Assembly (NCBI GenBank): GCA_947177225.1
Contig: CAMWTS010000004.1
Location: forward strand, 22,496-86,495
Direction of reading: 5' to 3'
From: an uncultured Alistipes sp.
GTDB taxonomy: Bacteria > Bacteroidota > Bacteroidia > Bacteroidales > Rikenellaceae
Length of the DNA stretch: 64,000 nucleotides
Shown piece by piece: positions 25,703 through 33,802 of the stretch. The notes under the pieces were generated by a model. The model was given only the letters and a program-made list of their open reading frames with translations. It was not told the origin of the DNA and made no database searches. The position numbers were made by a program, and so were the translations under genes. Every line of letters begins with the position of its first letter. Within the stretch, counting starts at the first letter, position 1.

Positions 25703-26959
25703 ATGAAAATCATATTAATTGCAATCGTTGCCTTCCTTGCCGTAACGCTCGTTTTGGTGTTGCTGCTGCTCTTAGCGAAGGCCAAACTGACTTCATCGGG
25801 TCCGGTGAAGATCGATATCAACGACGGCGATAAGGTGTTGGAGGTTACAGCCGGTTCGACGTTGCTCTCTACGCTCGGCGATCAGGGCATATTCCTGCCT
25901 TCGGCCTGCGGCGGTAAGGGCGCATGCGGACAGTGCAAGTGCCAGGTAGTCGAGGGCGGCGGATCTATTCTGCCCACCGAGACCGGATTCTTCAATCGTC
26001 GTCAGATCCTCGATCACTGGCGTCTTGGCTGCCAGGTCAAGGTGAAGGAGGATATGAAGATCAAGGTGCCGGCATCGGTGCTCAGCATCAAGAAGTGGGA
26101 GTGCGAGGTGGTGTCGAACCACAACGTGGCTACCTTCATCAAGGAGTTCGTCGTGAAACTTCCGGAGGGCGAGCATCTCAACTTCCGCAGCGGCGGTTAT
26201 ATTCAGATCGATGTGCCGGCTATCACGGTCGACTACAAGGATATCGATGTCGATCCCGAATACCGCGAGGATTGGGAGAAGATGGGCGTATTCAACTTGA
26301 AGATGGTCAATCCCGAACCGCAGGTACGTGCCTACTCGTGCGCAACCTACCCGGCCGAGGGCGACATCATCAAGCTCAACGTCCGCATCGCCACACCTCC
26401 GTTCGATCGTGCCAAGGGTGGCTTCATGGACGTTAATCCGGGTGTATGCTCGTCGTATATCTACTCTCTGAAACCGGGCGACAAGATCACCATGTCGGGT
26501 CCGTTCGGCGAGTTCTTCCTGCCCGACAACCTGCCCGACGATCAGGAGCTGGTATTCATCGGCGGCGGTGCCGGTATGGCGCCCATGCGTTCGCATATCA
26601 TGCACCTGTTCCGCACCGAAAAGACCAAGCGTCCCGTATCGTTCTTCTACGGCGCTCGCTCGTTGAAGGAGGCTTTCTATCTCGACGACTATCATCAGAT
26701 CGAGAAGGATTTCCCCAATTTCCATTTCCACCTTGCTCTCGACCGTCCCGATCCGGAGGCCGATGCCGCAGGCGTGAAGTACACCGCAGGCTTCGTTCAC
26801 AACGTTTTGTACGAGACCTATCTCAAAAATCACGAGGAGCCCGAAGGCATCATCTATCTGATGTGCGGACCTCCGATGATGTCGCAGTCGGTAGTCAACC
26901 TGCTCGACAGTCTCGGAGTGCCGGAGGAGAATATTCTCTTCGATAATTTCGGTGCGTAG
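25703..26959 (+). CDS. nqrF: Na+-translocating NADH:quinone reductase subunit F
   Basis: The 418-residue NADH-oxidising subunit: an N-terminal membrane helix (3-25), a 2Fe-2S ferredoxin domain with Cys69, Cys75, Cys78 and Cys110, and a ferredoxin-NADP reductase-like module. The FAD motif is R-A-Y-S (~208), the NADH motif is G-G-G-A-G-M-A-P-M-R-S-H, and the C-terminus is F-D-N-F-G-A. It ends the operon; a family A palindromic element begins 2 bases after its stop. Confidence 0.97.
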   Translation: MKIILIAIVAFLAVTLVLVLLLLLAKAKLTSSGPVKIDINDGDKVLEVTAGSTLLSTLGDQGIFLPSACGGKGACGQCKCQVVEGGGSILPTETGFFNRRQILDHWRLGCQVKVKEDMKIKVPASVLSIKKWECEVVSNHNVATFIKEFVVKLPEGEHLNFRSGGYIQIDVPAITVDYKDIDVDPEYREDWEKMGVFNLKMVNPEPQVRAYSCATYPAEGDIIKLNVRIATPPFDRAKGGFMDVNPGVCSSYIYSLKPGDKITMSGPFGEFFLPDNLPDDQELVFIGGGAGMAPMRSHIMHLFRTEKTKRPVSFFYGARSLKEAFYLDDYHQIEKDFPNFHFHLALDRPDPEADAAGVKYTAGFVHNVLYETYLKNHEEPEGIIYLMCGPPMMSQSVVNLLDSLGVPEENILFDNFGA

Positions 26960-26961
26960 TC

Positions 26962-27162
26962 TTTTTTCGTGAAAAGGCGTCATTTACTGCGCCTCGTTCT
27001 AATCCGCAAATGGGCAGTACGTCAAGTACAGCCCATCTGCGGATTTTTCACGTGCGGCTTCATTTTATGCACTTTTTCTCGCCGCGGCAAAGTCGAAGTA
27101 AACTTCGCTTTGCTCGTCCGGCTTAACGAAAAAGTTGTAACTAACACCTTTTGACGAAAAAG
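26962..27162 (+). repeat. Family A palindromic element, copy 2 (with inserted palindrome)
   Basis: Starts two bases after the nqrF stop. The ends are T-T-T-T-T-T-C-G-T-G-A-A-A-A-G-G-C-G-T and A-C-A-C-C-T-T-T-T-G-A-C-G-A-A-A-A-A, roughly inverted. The internal hairpin 27001-27045 has nearly continuous 20-base arms around GTCAA. Unlike other copies it also holds a second palindrome at 27087-27113 (GCAAAG-t-CGAAGT and complement), an apparent insertion. Confidence 0.85.
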
Positions 27163-28080
27163 GTGGTTTGTGGTTCTTGGGCTGTTTTCCGTGAAAAGCG
27201 GCATTCTGCTGCCGCGCGCTCGTTCTGTCATTCTGAGGAGCGGCCAATGGTCGCGACGTGAGAATCTCTATCGGCGCGGAAAACAGCGCTCCCGCCTGCG
27301 AGACTCCCACGTCGCCTGCGGCTCCTCGGAGTGACAGCTGGTTGTCATTTCGAGCATCAGCGAGAAATCTGTGCGCGATGATTTCCACTCTGTCATTCTG
27401 AGGAGCGTGCTATGCACGCGACGTGAGAATCCCAGTTGAGTGTGACATGCCCACAGTTCTGTCATTCTGAGGCGGACGGTACGTCCGACGTGAGAATCTC
27501 TATCGGCGCGGAAAACAGCGCTTCCGCCTGCGAGACTCCCACGTCGCCTGCGGCTCCTCGGAGTGACAATTCAGAAGAGACTACCACGTCGCAACTTTGT
27601 TGTTCCTCGGAGTGACAATTACCGATGTCGAGACTCCCACGTCGCCTGCGGCTCCTCGGAGTGACAGCTGGTTGTCATTTCGAGCATCAGCGAGAAATCT
27701 GTGCGCGATGATTTCCGCTGTCTTTTAACATTAACATGCTGCCGGTCTTGTCTTCCCCAGATGTCTCACTTCGTTCGACATGACAAAGTAATCGAATATG
27801 CCATAGCTTACTAAGCCCGATATCCGGTATTGCTCCGACCTTGCCACGCCCCGCATGGAGCGCGACTTGTCGCGCGACGAAAGTCCCCTCCGAGGAGGGG
27901 ATTTAGGAGAGGGTCAGAATTGTACAACGGCGCAAGCCGTCGCTTCGTGGTCGATATTTGTTTTTCCATTTCGCGCATCGGCGGGAGTCTCATGTGCGAC
28001 TGATTGCGCGATCCGGCTATTCTTTTATGGGTGCGGGTTGCGTCGTGTCGCGGTACGATCAATGTGCTGTTAGTTTGTCT
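27163..28080 (+). repeat. Intergenic repeat field between nqrF and ftsY (families B and C)
   Basis: No gene found in ~900 bases. Family B units (TGTCATTCTGAGG ... GACGTGAGAATCTC, and the reverse) fill 27226-27662. Family C (TGTCATTTCGAGC ... GAGAAATCTG) lies at 27343-27387 and again, identical, at 27673-27717, with its reversed partner (CCCAGATGTCTCAC ...) at 27756-27785. A block with AGAATCTCTATCGGCGCGG occurs twice (about 27251 and 27491). At 27889-27906 there is a further palindrome, TCCCCTCC-GA-GGAGGGGA. The short open frames here are not gene-like. Confidence 0.8.
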
Positions 28081-28086
28081 GGCATA

Positions 28087-28118
28087 TTTGTATGCTTGTC
28101 TAATTTTTTGTAATTTTG
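28087..28118 (+). promoter_or_regulatory. ftsY promoter (TTTG-N20-TAATTTTG)
   Basis: -33 TTTG at 28087-28090 and -7 TAATTTTG at 28111-28118, with 20-base spacing, 22 bases before the ftsY ATG. Confidence 0.75.
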
Positions 28119-28140
28119 TCGGGATATAATATGTAGAGAT

Positions 28141-29148
28141 ATGGGATTTTTCGATCTGTTTAAGAAAAAACAAGATACGCCTGCTAACTCGCAGCAGCCG
28201 GAGGTTTCGGCCGAGGCCGAAAAGCGAGAGTTGGAGGCCGGTTTGGAGAAGACTAAAAGCGGTTTCTTCTCGAAGCTGACGCGTGCAATAGCCGGTCGCT
28301 CGACTGTCGATGCCGAGGTGTTGGACGAGTTGGAGGAGGTGCTGATAACCTCGGACGTGGGTGTGGAGACTACGGTCAAGATCATCGAGCGCATTGAGGC
28401 GCGCATAGCCCGCGACAAATATATGAACACATCGGAGCTTCACTCCATCTTGCGCGACGAGATCGCTTCGCTGATGGAGGAGTCGCACTCGTCGGTGCAG
28501 AACTTCGGCATCGAGGTTAAGCCCGGTACGCCATACGTGATGATGGTAGTCGGTGTCAACGGAGCCGGAAAGACCACGACCATAGGCAAGCTGGCCGCGC
28601 AGCTGGTGCGGGCAGGCAATAAGGTGGTAATCGGCGCTGCCGATACATTCCGCGCCGCGGCTATCGATCAGCTGGCTGTGTGGGCGGAGCGTGCCGGTGC
28701 TTCTATGGTGCGTCAGCAGATGGGATCCGACCCTGCGTCTGTGGCTTACGACACTCTGCGTTCGGCTGTGGCGAGCGGTGCCGATGTAGTGCTGATCGAT
28801 ACTGCTGGCCGACTCCACAACAAAGTGGGACTGATGAACGAGCTGACGAAGATTCGAAACGTCATGGCCAAGGTCATACCCGATGCGCCGCATGAGGTGA
28901 TGCTCGTGCTGGACGGCTCGACCGGCCAGAATGCTTTCGAGCAGGCCAAACAGTTTACGCAGGCCACGCAGGTGACTTCGCTCACCATAACCAAACTCGA
29001 CGGCACGGCCAAGGGAGGTGTGGTCATCGGTATCAGCGACCGTTTTCATATTCCGGTGAGGTATATCGGCATAGGCGAGGGTATCGATCAGTTGAAGATG
29101 TTCGATCGCAAGGAGTTCGTAAGAGCCATGTTCGGCGATGAAAATTAA
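28141..29148 (+). CDS. ftsY: Signal recognition particle receptor FtsY
   Basis: The SRP receptor GTPase that docks ribosome-nascent chains to SecYEG. The 335-residue form has a short charged A region, an N domain (about 45-125) and the G domain: G-V-N-G-A-G-K-T-T-T (G1, ~138), D-T-F-R-A-A-A (~163), D-T-A-G-R-L (~220) and T-K-L-D-G-T-A-K-G-G (~283). The start M-G-F-F-D-L-F-K-K-K is typical of Bacteroidetes. It has its own promoter. Its end overlaps an upstream alternative start of the next gene. Confidence 0.97.
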   Translation: MGFFDLFKKKQDTPANSQQPEVSAEAEKRELEAGLEKTKSGFFSKLTRAIAGRSTVDAEVLDELEEVLITSDVGVETTVKIIERIEARIARDKYMNTSELHSILRDEIASLMEESHSSVQNFGIEVKPGTPYVMMVVGVNGAGKTTTIGKLAAQLVRAGNKVVIGAADTFRAAAIDQLAVWAERAGASMVRQQMGSDPASVAYDTLRSAVASGADVVLIDTAGRLHNKVGLMNELTKIRNVMAKVIPDAPHEVMLVLDGSTGQNAFEQAKQFTQATQVTSLTITKLDGTAKGGVVIGISDRFHIPVRYIGIGEGIDQLKMFDRKEFVRAMFGDEN

Positions 29149-29155
29149 CCGTACA

Positions 29156-29926
29156 ATGAAGAGCTTGTTGCTTTCCGTCGCAGTCGCGGCATTCTGGTGT
29201 GCCGACTTGGCAGCGCAGGAGGTTGTTGCGGCTGAATCTGCATCGACAGCCGATGACGATCTGACTGCCGGATACCGATTTGTCAAGAGCCGTCCCAACG
29301 GCGACTGGTATATCGACTATCGCGCCATGGGAGAGGAGGCTCGCAACGACGACCATTTCGCCGCCCTGGCCGAGCGTTTCATCGCAGCCGACTCTGCGTT
29401 GGGTGTCGAGGATATACAAGTGCTGTATTACGGCCGCGCCTATCGTGATGATTATGCCGGCGGTTACGGCCTCTGCGCGGATATAGGCGAATTGATCGAT
29501 GCGCAGTGCTATGACGAGGCTTTCGATTTGTGTGTCGAGCGTCGGAAGAGCGATCCCGCTTCGCCCTGTCTTTTGCGTCTGCTTCACGAGGCTGCCTCGA
29601 AAAAGAGTCGGCCGGCAACGGAGCGGGAGTTGTCGGATTTGGAGCGCAGCTATGAATTCGTGCTGAATGTCATCAGCTATTCGGGCAACGGAACGATGTT
29701 GGCGCCATATATGGTCGCCGCCGTCGAAGATGAATATGAGTTTATGATTAATAAGCTGGGTATTACTGAGATACAGATGCAGCAGCGTGTGGCCATGGAC
29801 GACGGTACTCAATGCGATATCATTACGGTGGCCGAGGGCGAAGGCTCCGATTCGGAGAACGACGAAGTGTGGTTCAATGTCGATATGCCGTCGGCTGTTC
29901 AGAATAAATCAGGAGAAAATAAATGA
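29156..29926 (+). CDS. Exported DUF4919 family protein
   Basis: About 256 residues with a Sec signal peptide ending near L-A-A-Q. The body contains Y-Y-G-x-A-Y (Y-Y-G-R-A-Y), G-Y-G and helical repeats typical of DUF4919, a Bacteroidetes family without known function. The frame opens at 29138, but that start overlaps ftsY and adds M-K-I-N-R-T ahead of a better signal-peptide start at 29156. The stop overlaps the rimO start (ATGA, 29923-29926), so the two are translationally coupled. The C-terminus is acidic and low in complexity. Confidence 0.75.
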   Translation: MKSLLLSVAVAAFWCADLAAQEVVAAESASTADDDLTAGYRFVKSRPNGDWYIDYRAMGEEARNDDHFAALAERFIAADSALGVEDIQVLYYGRAYRDDYAGGYGLCADIGELIDAQCYDEAFDLCVERRKSDPASPCLLRLLHEAASKKSRPATERELSDLERSYEFVLNVISYSGNGTMLAPYMVAAVEDEYEFMINKLGITEIQMQQRVAMDDGTQCDIITVAEGEGSDSENDEVWFNVDMPSAVQNKSGENK

Positions 29927-31215
29927 AGAAGATAAATGTCATAACGCTCGGCTGTTCGAAAAATACGGTCGATTCCGAGCATCTGTCGGCGCAGCTGGCT
30001 GCGGCAGGCTACAAAATCGTATTCGACAGCGACTGCTCGCATGCCGATGCTGTGGTTATCAACACGTGCGGCTTTATAGGCGATGCCAAGAAGGAGAGCA
30101 TCGATACTATTCTGGCGGCGGCAGCTGCCAAAGAGCAGGGACGCATAGGCGAACTGTTCGTTATCGGCTGCTTGTCGGAGCGTTATGCCGATGAGCTGCG
30201 TGCCGAGCTGCCTGAGGTCGACGAGTTCTTCGGCGTGAAGAGCTGGGAGGCTATCGCCGAGCGTCTGGGTGCAAAGCATCGTCGCGAGTTGGAGACCGAA
30301 CGCTGTCTGTCGACCCCGTCGCACTACGCCTATTTGAAGATCGCCGAGGGCTGTAACCAAATGTGCGGTTACTGTGCCATACCTCTTATTCGCGGTCGTT
30401 ACGTGTCGCGTCCGATCGAAGAGCTGTTGGACGAGGCGCGCAAACTGGTTGCCGGAGGTGTGCGCGAGCTGATGGTCATAGCGCAGGATACGACCTACTA
30501 CGGCATGGATCTGTATGGGCGTCGCGCCTTGGCCGAGCTTCTGACCGGATTGTGCCGTATCGACAAACTCAAATCCATACGTCTGCACTACGCCTATCCC
30601 ACCGACTTCCCCGACGATGTGATCGATGTCATGGCGCGCGAAGAGAAGATATGCCGTTATCTCGACATTCCGTTCCAGCACATATCCGATGCGCAGCTTG
30701 CGGCCATGAAGCGTCACCACACGAGCAGTGAGGCTTACGAGCTGATCGATCGTCTGCGCGAACGCATACCCGGTATCGTTTTGCGCACGACGCTGCTTGT
30801 GGGCTATCCCGGTGAGACCGAGTCCGATTTCGAGGAACTGAAAGAGTTTGTGCGTCGAGTGCGGTTCGACCGTCTGGGAGTGTTTGCCTACTCGGAGGAG
30901 GAGGGTACCTATTCGGCAACCCGCCTGACCGACAACGTGCCCGACGATGTGAAGCAGGCACGTGTCGACGAGATCATGCGGTTGCAGGAGCGCATATCGC
31001 TCGAAAACAATGCCCTGCGTGTCGGCCAGAGCATGCGTGTGATTGTCGACTCGCGCGAAGGTGACTATTATGTGGCTCGCTCGGAGTTCGATTCGCCGGA
31101 GGTCGATGGCGAGGTGCTTATATCGGCCGGCGACAGACGTTTGCGTCGCGGTTGCTTCTACGATGTGCGCATCACGGCGGCGGAGAATTACGATCTGTAT
31201 GCCGAATTGTTGTAA
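29923..31215 (+). CDS. rimO: Ribosomal protein uS12 methylthiotransferase RimO
   Basis: A radical SAM enzyme that methylthiolates an Asp of ribosomal protein S12. The N-terminal UPF0004 domain (T-L-G-C-S-K-N-T-V-D, then two more Cys at ~47 and ~85) binds one 4Fe-4S cluster. The radical SAM C-N-Q-M-C-G-Y-C (~146-153) binds the second. A C-terminal TRAM domain spans about 370-430. At 430 residues it is complete. The E-G-C-N and T-V-D-S-E features favour RimO over MiaB. Confidence 0.96.
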   Translation: MKKINVITLGCSKNTVDSEHLSAQLAAAGYKIVFDSDCSHADAVVINTCGFIGDAKKESIDTILAAAAAKEQGRIGELFVIGCLSERYADELRAELPEVDEFFGVKSWEAIAERLGAKHRRELETERCLSTPSHYAYLKIAEGCNQMCGYCAIPLIRGRYVSRPIEELLDEARKLVAGGVRELMVIAQDTTYYGMDLYGRRALAELLTGLCRIDKLKSIRLHYAYPTDFPDDVIDVMAREEKICRYLDIPFQHISDAQLAAMKRHHTSSEAYELIDRLRERIPGIVLRTTLLVGYPGETESDFEELKEFVRRVRFDRLGVFAYSEEEGTYSATRLTDNVPDDVKQARVDEIMRLQERISLENNALRVGQSMRVIVDSREGDYYVARSEFDSPEVDGEVLISAGDRRLRRGCFYDVRITAAENYDLYAELL

Positions 31216-31241
31216 TATTATGCTCCGATAGGGCTGAATTA

Positions 31242-31273
31242 TTTGGCTGTTTGTCGGAAAATCATTATCTTTG
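31242..31273 (+). promoter_or_regulatory. Promoter of the coiled-coil/zapA pair (TTTG-N20-TATCTTTG)
   Basis: -33 TTTG at 31242-31245 and -7 TATCTTTG at 31266-31273, with a 20-base spacer and a leader of about 26-28 bases. Confidence 0.75.
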
Positions 31274-31305
31274 GATCGATATACTATTTTACCGTAGCTT
31301 GATTT

Positions 31306-31599
31306 ATGGCTGAAAAACAGATCGTATCCCGTCTGACTGCTCAGGTCGAAAGACTTATCGAGGATCATCGGCGTATAAGTGCCGATTGTCGTGCGCTCGT
31401 TACCGAGCGCGACGGCCTCGCGGCAGAGAACAGAGCGTTGCAGCAGCGGCTGAGAGAGCTTGATGCAAGGGTTAAAAGCATCGAGCTGGGACAGGGTCTG
31501 AGCGGTAATAGCGGCGACAGGGAGCGTGCCAGATTGCGTGTCAACAGTTTATTGCGGGAGGTTGACAAGTGCATAGCCATGCTCGATAAGGCCGAATAA
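31306..31599 (+). CDS. Small coiled-coil protein upstream of zapA
   Basis: A 97-residue soluble protein that is almost all coiled-coil (about 5-60, with heptads such as L-T-A-Q-V-E-R-L-I-E), a Gly/Ser/Asn break, and a second helix. Its size, composition and position just before zapA suggest a ZapB-like division partner, but sequence alone does not prove it. It has its own promoter and lies 26 bases before zapA. Confidence 0.7.
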   Translation: MAEKQIVSRLTAQVERLIEDHRRISADCRALVTERDGLAAENRALQQRLRELDARVKSIELGQGLSGNSGDRERARLRVNSLLREVDKCIAMLDKAE

Positions 31600-31625
31600 C
31601 TGATTTTATAATATGGAGTAACGGT

Positions 31626-31907
31626 ATGGCAAAACTCAACATAACTCTTTCGATTGCAGGTCAGTCCTATCCGATGTCGGTCGACGCGGAGAAGGAGGAG
31701 TTGTATCGTGAGGCGGCTCGTCGTCTCAACGAGAAGATCAAGGAGTTTACGCAGGTGCCGTCGTTCAAGTTGAACGATTGTGTGGCGATGGCCGCGTTGC
31801 GTTACTCTATCCTGGCTCTGAGTACGGAGCAAAAAGGTCGGTTGGACGATGCCGATACACAGGCCATCGAGGCTCTTTCGGCACGATTGGACGAGTATAT
31901 GCGTTGA
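31626..31907 (+). CDS. zapA: Cell division protein ZapA
   Basis: A 93-residue FtsZ-ring-associated protein that bundles FtsZ protofilaments. The start I-T-L-S-I-A-G-Q-S-Y-P-M-S-V, the A-A-R-R-L-N-E-K-I segment and the C-terminal coiled-coil match ZapA. Downstream lies a candidate 6S RNA; zapA and the 6S gene are also neighbours in E. coli. Confidence 0.9.
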   Translation: MAKLNITLSIAGQSYPMSVDAEKEELYREAARRLNEKIKEFTQVPSFKLNDCVAMAALRYSILALSTEQKGRLDDADTQAIEALSARLDEYMR

Positions 31908-32061
31908 CGACGCGGCAGAGACAGACCGCTCGTTGCGAACATCTGGGGCAGAGATGCCCTTAACTCCTCGGTGGAGCGTGCAGCCTGGCTGTGAAGTTGC
32001 GGACTGCGCACGATCGGGCGAAGTATCCGATTCAGGTTCTTTACATCGATTGATGAGATCT

Positions 32062-32270
32062 ATCCCGCATAGACTCCTTATAGCTTTGCGAACTGTACAA
32101 TTAAACTACATTGGGACAACTCTCGAAGAGTAACAAAATCAGGCCTTAACCCTCGCTTGCGAAGGTGTGTCCTACGGGCACCATTGGAAGATTGCGTGCT
32201 TCGGAATCCCACTTATGACAGATCTGCGGATTCGTCAAACAAGAAAAGGAGCCTTTGCGGGATTTTTATT
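32062..32270 (+). ncRNA. ssrS: Candidate 6S RNA (SsrS)
   Basis: There is no ORF here but a strong closing stem: 32064-32080 (CCCGCATAGACTCCTTA) pairs with 32245-32261 at 14 of the first 16 positions, followed at once by ATTTTTATTTT. That gives a ~200-nt rod with a terminator, as in 6S RNA, which sequesters RNA polymerase. Position after zapA and before rny supports it. Inner hairpins include CTCGAAGAG-type and GGTG-TGTCCTACGG-GCACC pairings. The 5' end is uncertain, and 31908-32060 also folds (GGGGCA/TGCCC, ATCGG/CCGAT) and may be leader or part of the RNA. Not checked against a covariance model. Confidence 0.6.
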
Positions 32271-32304
32271 TTAATTGTGGCTAACAATATAAACTGCTGT
32301 TTTT

Positions 32305-33705
32305 ATGGCTAAAAGATTTTTCGGATTGTGTACCCTCTTGGGGCTGCTGTTTTTGGCAGCCTGCGGCGGCGAAGCCCCGGTTGCGGAGGGACCGATCGTA
32401 ACACATACGCCTGCGCGGGCAGAAGGGCAACGCTCGGTGCTGGGATTGCGTACCGAGCCGCTCGATACGGTGCGTGTGGGATTTATAGGACTGGGCATGC
32501 GCGGTCCGGGTGCGGTGGAGCGTTTTACGTGGATCGACGGAGTGTCGATACGGGCGTTGTGCGATCTGCATGCCGACCGTGTAGAGCGTGCGCAGGCAAT
32601 ACTCGAACGTCGCGGATTCCCCGCGGCGGCGGCTTATGACGGCGAGGAGGGCTGGAAGGAGCTGTGTCGCCGCGACGACATCGATCTGGTCTACATCTGT
32701 ACGCCGTGGCAGTTGCATGTGCCTATGGCTCTGTATGCCATGGAGCATGGCAAACATGTGGCCTTGGAGGTGCCTGCCGCCACGACTCTCGAAGAGTGTT
32801 GGCAGCTGGTCGATATGGCCGAGCTTACGCAGCGTCACTGCATGATGCTCGAAAACTGTGTATACGACTTTTTCGAGCTTACTACGCTCAACATGGCGCA
32901 ACACGGCCTGTTCGGCGAGATACTCCATGTCGAAGGTTCGTATATCCACAACTTGGAGGAGTTCTGGGATCACTACGAAGGCAATTGGCGGCTCGATTTC
33001 AACCAGAAGCATCGCGGCGATGTCTATGCCACTCACGGCCTTGGCCCCGCCTGCCAGCTGCTCGATATTCATCGCGGCGACCGTATGGACTACCTTGTGG
33101 CGATGGATACCCCCTCGGTCAATGGTCTGCAACAGGCGCGTGAGAAGATGGGTGCGGAGAGCTTTGCCAACGGAGATCACACGTTGACGCTTATAAAGAC
33201 GGTCAATGGCCGCACGATCCATCTCCAACACAACGTCTATACGCCGCGTCCTTATAGCCGCATGTATCAACTTACCGGCAGCGAGGGCTTCGCCAACAAA
33301 TATCCGGTGGAGGGATATGTCCTGCGCGAGGATCGCATTTCGTCGGAGCTGCCCGATCACGAGAATCTTTCGTCTCACGGATTTATCTCCGAAGAGGCCA
33401 AACGCGAACTTATGGCTCGCTACAAACACCCCATAGTCGAGGATATCGAGCAGATGGCTCGCAAGGTAGGCGGACACGGAGGCATGGATTTCATCATGGA
33501 TTACCGCCTTGTCTACTGTCTTCGCAACGGACTGCCTTTGGATCAGGACGTTTACGATGCTGCCGAATGGTCTGCCATAGGTGCTCTGACGGCACTCTCG
33601 CTCGAACACGGCAGTGCTCCGGTGGCTGTGCCCGACTTCACGCGCGGCGACTGGAACAAGATCGACGGCTATCGTCATGCCACGGTCGGGCAGTTGACCG
33701 AGTAA
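32305..33705 (+). CDS. Gfo/Idh/MocA-family lipoprotein, GH109-like
   Basis: A 466-residue lipoprotein with lipobox L-A-A-C (Cys20). It has an NAD-binding Rossmann domain starting [12 protein letters not shown] (~57-68) and a GH109-type C-terminal domain. Y-A-T-H-G-L-G-P (~246) and the preceding K-H-R-G-D-V match the GH109 alpha-N-acetylgalactosaminidases, which use tightly bound NAD+ in an oxidation/elimination mechanism. An extracytoplasmic lipoprotein acting on host or dietary GalNAc glycans is the likeliest role; a plain sugar oxidoreductase is possible. It sits between the candidate 6S RNA and rny. Confidence 0.85.
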   Translation: MAKRFFGLCTLLGLLFLAACGGEAPVAEGPIVTHTPARAEGQRSVLGLRTEPLDTVRVGFIGLGMRGPGAVERFTWIDGVSIRALCDLHADRVERAQAILERRGFPAAAAYDGEEGWKELCRRDDIDLVYICTPWQLHVPMALYAMEHGKHVALEVPAATTLEECWQLVDMAELTQRHCMMLENCVYDFFELTTLNMAQHGLFGEILHVEGSYIHNLEEFWDHYEGNWRLDFNQKHRGDVYATHGLGPACQLLDIHRGDRMDYLVAMDTPSVNGLQQAREKMGAESFANGDHTLTLIKTVNGRTIHLQHNVYTPRPYSRMYQLTGSEGFANKYPVEGYVLREDRISSELPDHENLSSHGFISEEAKRELMARYKHPIVEDIEQMARKVGGHGGMDFIMDYRLVYCLRNGLPLDQDVYDAAEWSAIGALTALSLEHGSAPVAVPDFTRGDWNKIDGYRHATVGQLTE

Positions 33706-33802
33706 TGTGCGCGCCGGGGTGCGGTCGTATGATCGTACTTCTTTGCGACAGAGAGTTTTAACAATTGGAAAACACTATTTATTAACCAAATATTTTATAA
33801 TC

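Noticed and set aside
26960..27400. Short plus- and minus-strand ORFs within the repeat field after nqrF
   Set aside because: They consist wholly of family A/B/C repeat sequence and differ between copies, so coding is not maintained.
27226..27720. Regularly repeated units resembling a CRISPR array
   Set aside because: The units alternate in orientation, are imperfect palindromes, vary in spacing and have no cas genes nearby; they are dispersed intergenic repeats.
31908..32304. tmRNA or RNase P RNA instead of 6S RNA
   Set aside because: No tag-peptide frame, no tRNA-like CCA end and no conserved RNase P core motif were found; the terminal rod with a T-run fits 6S better.
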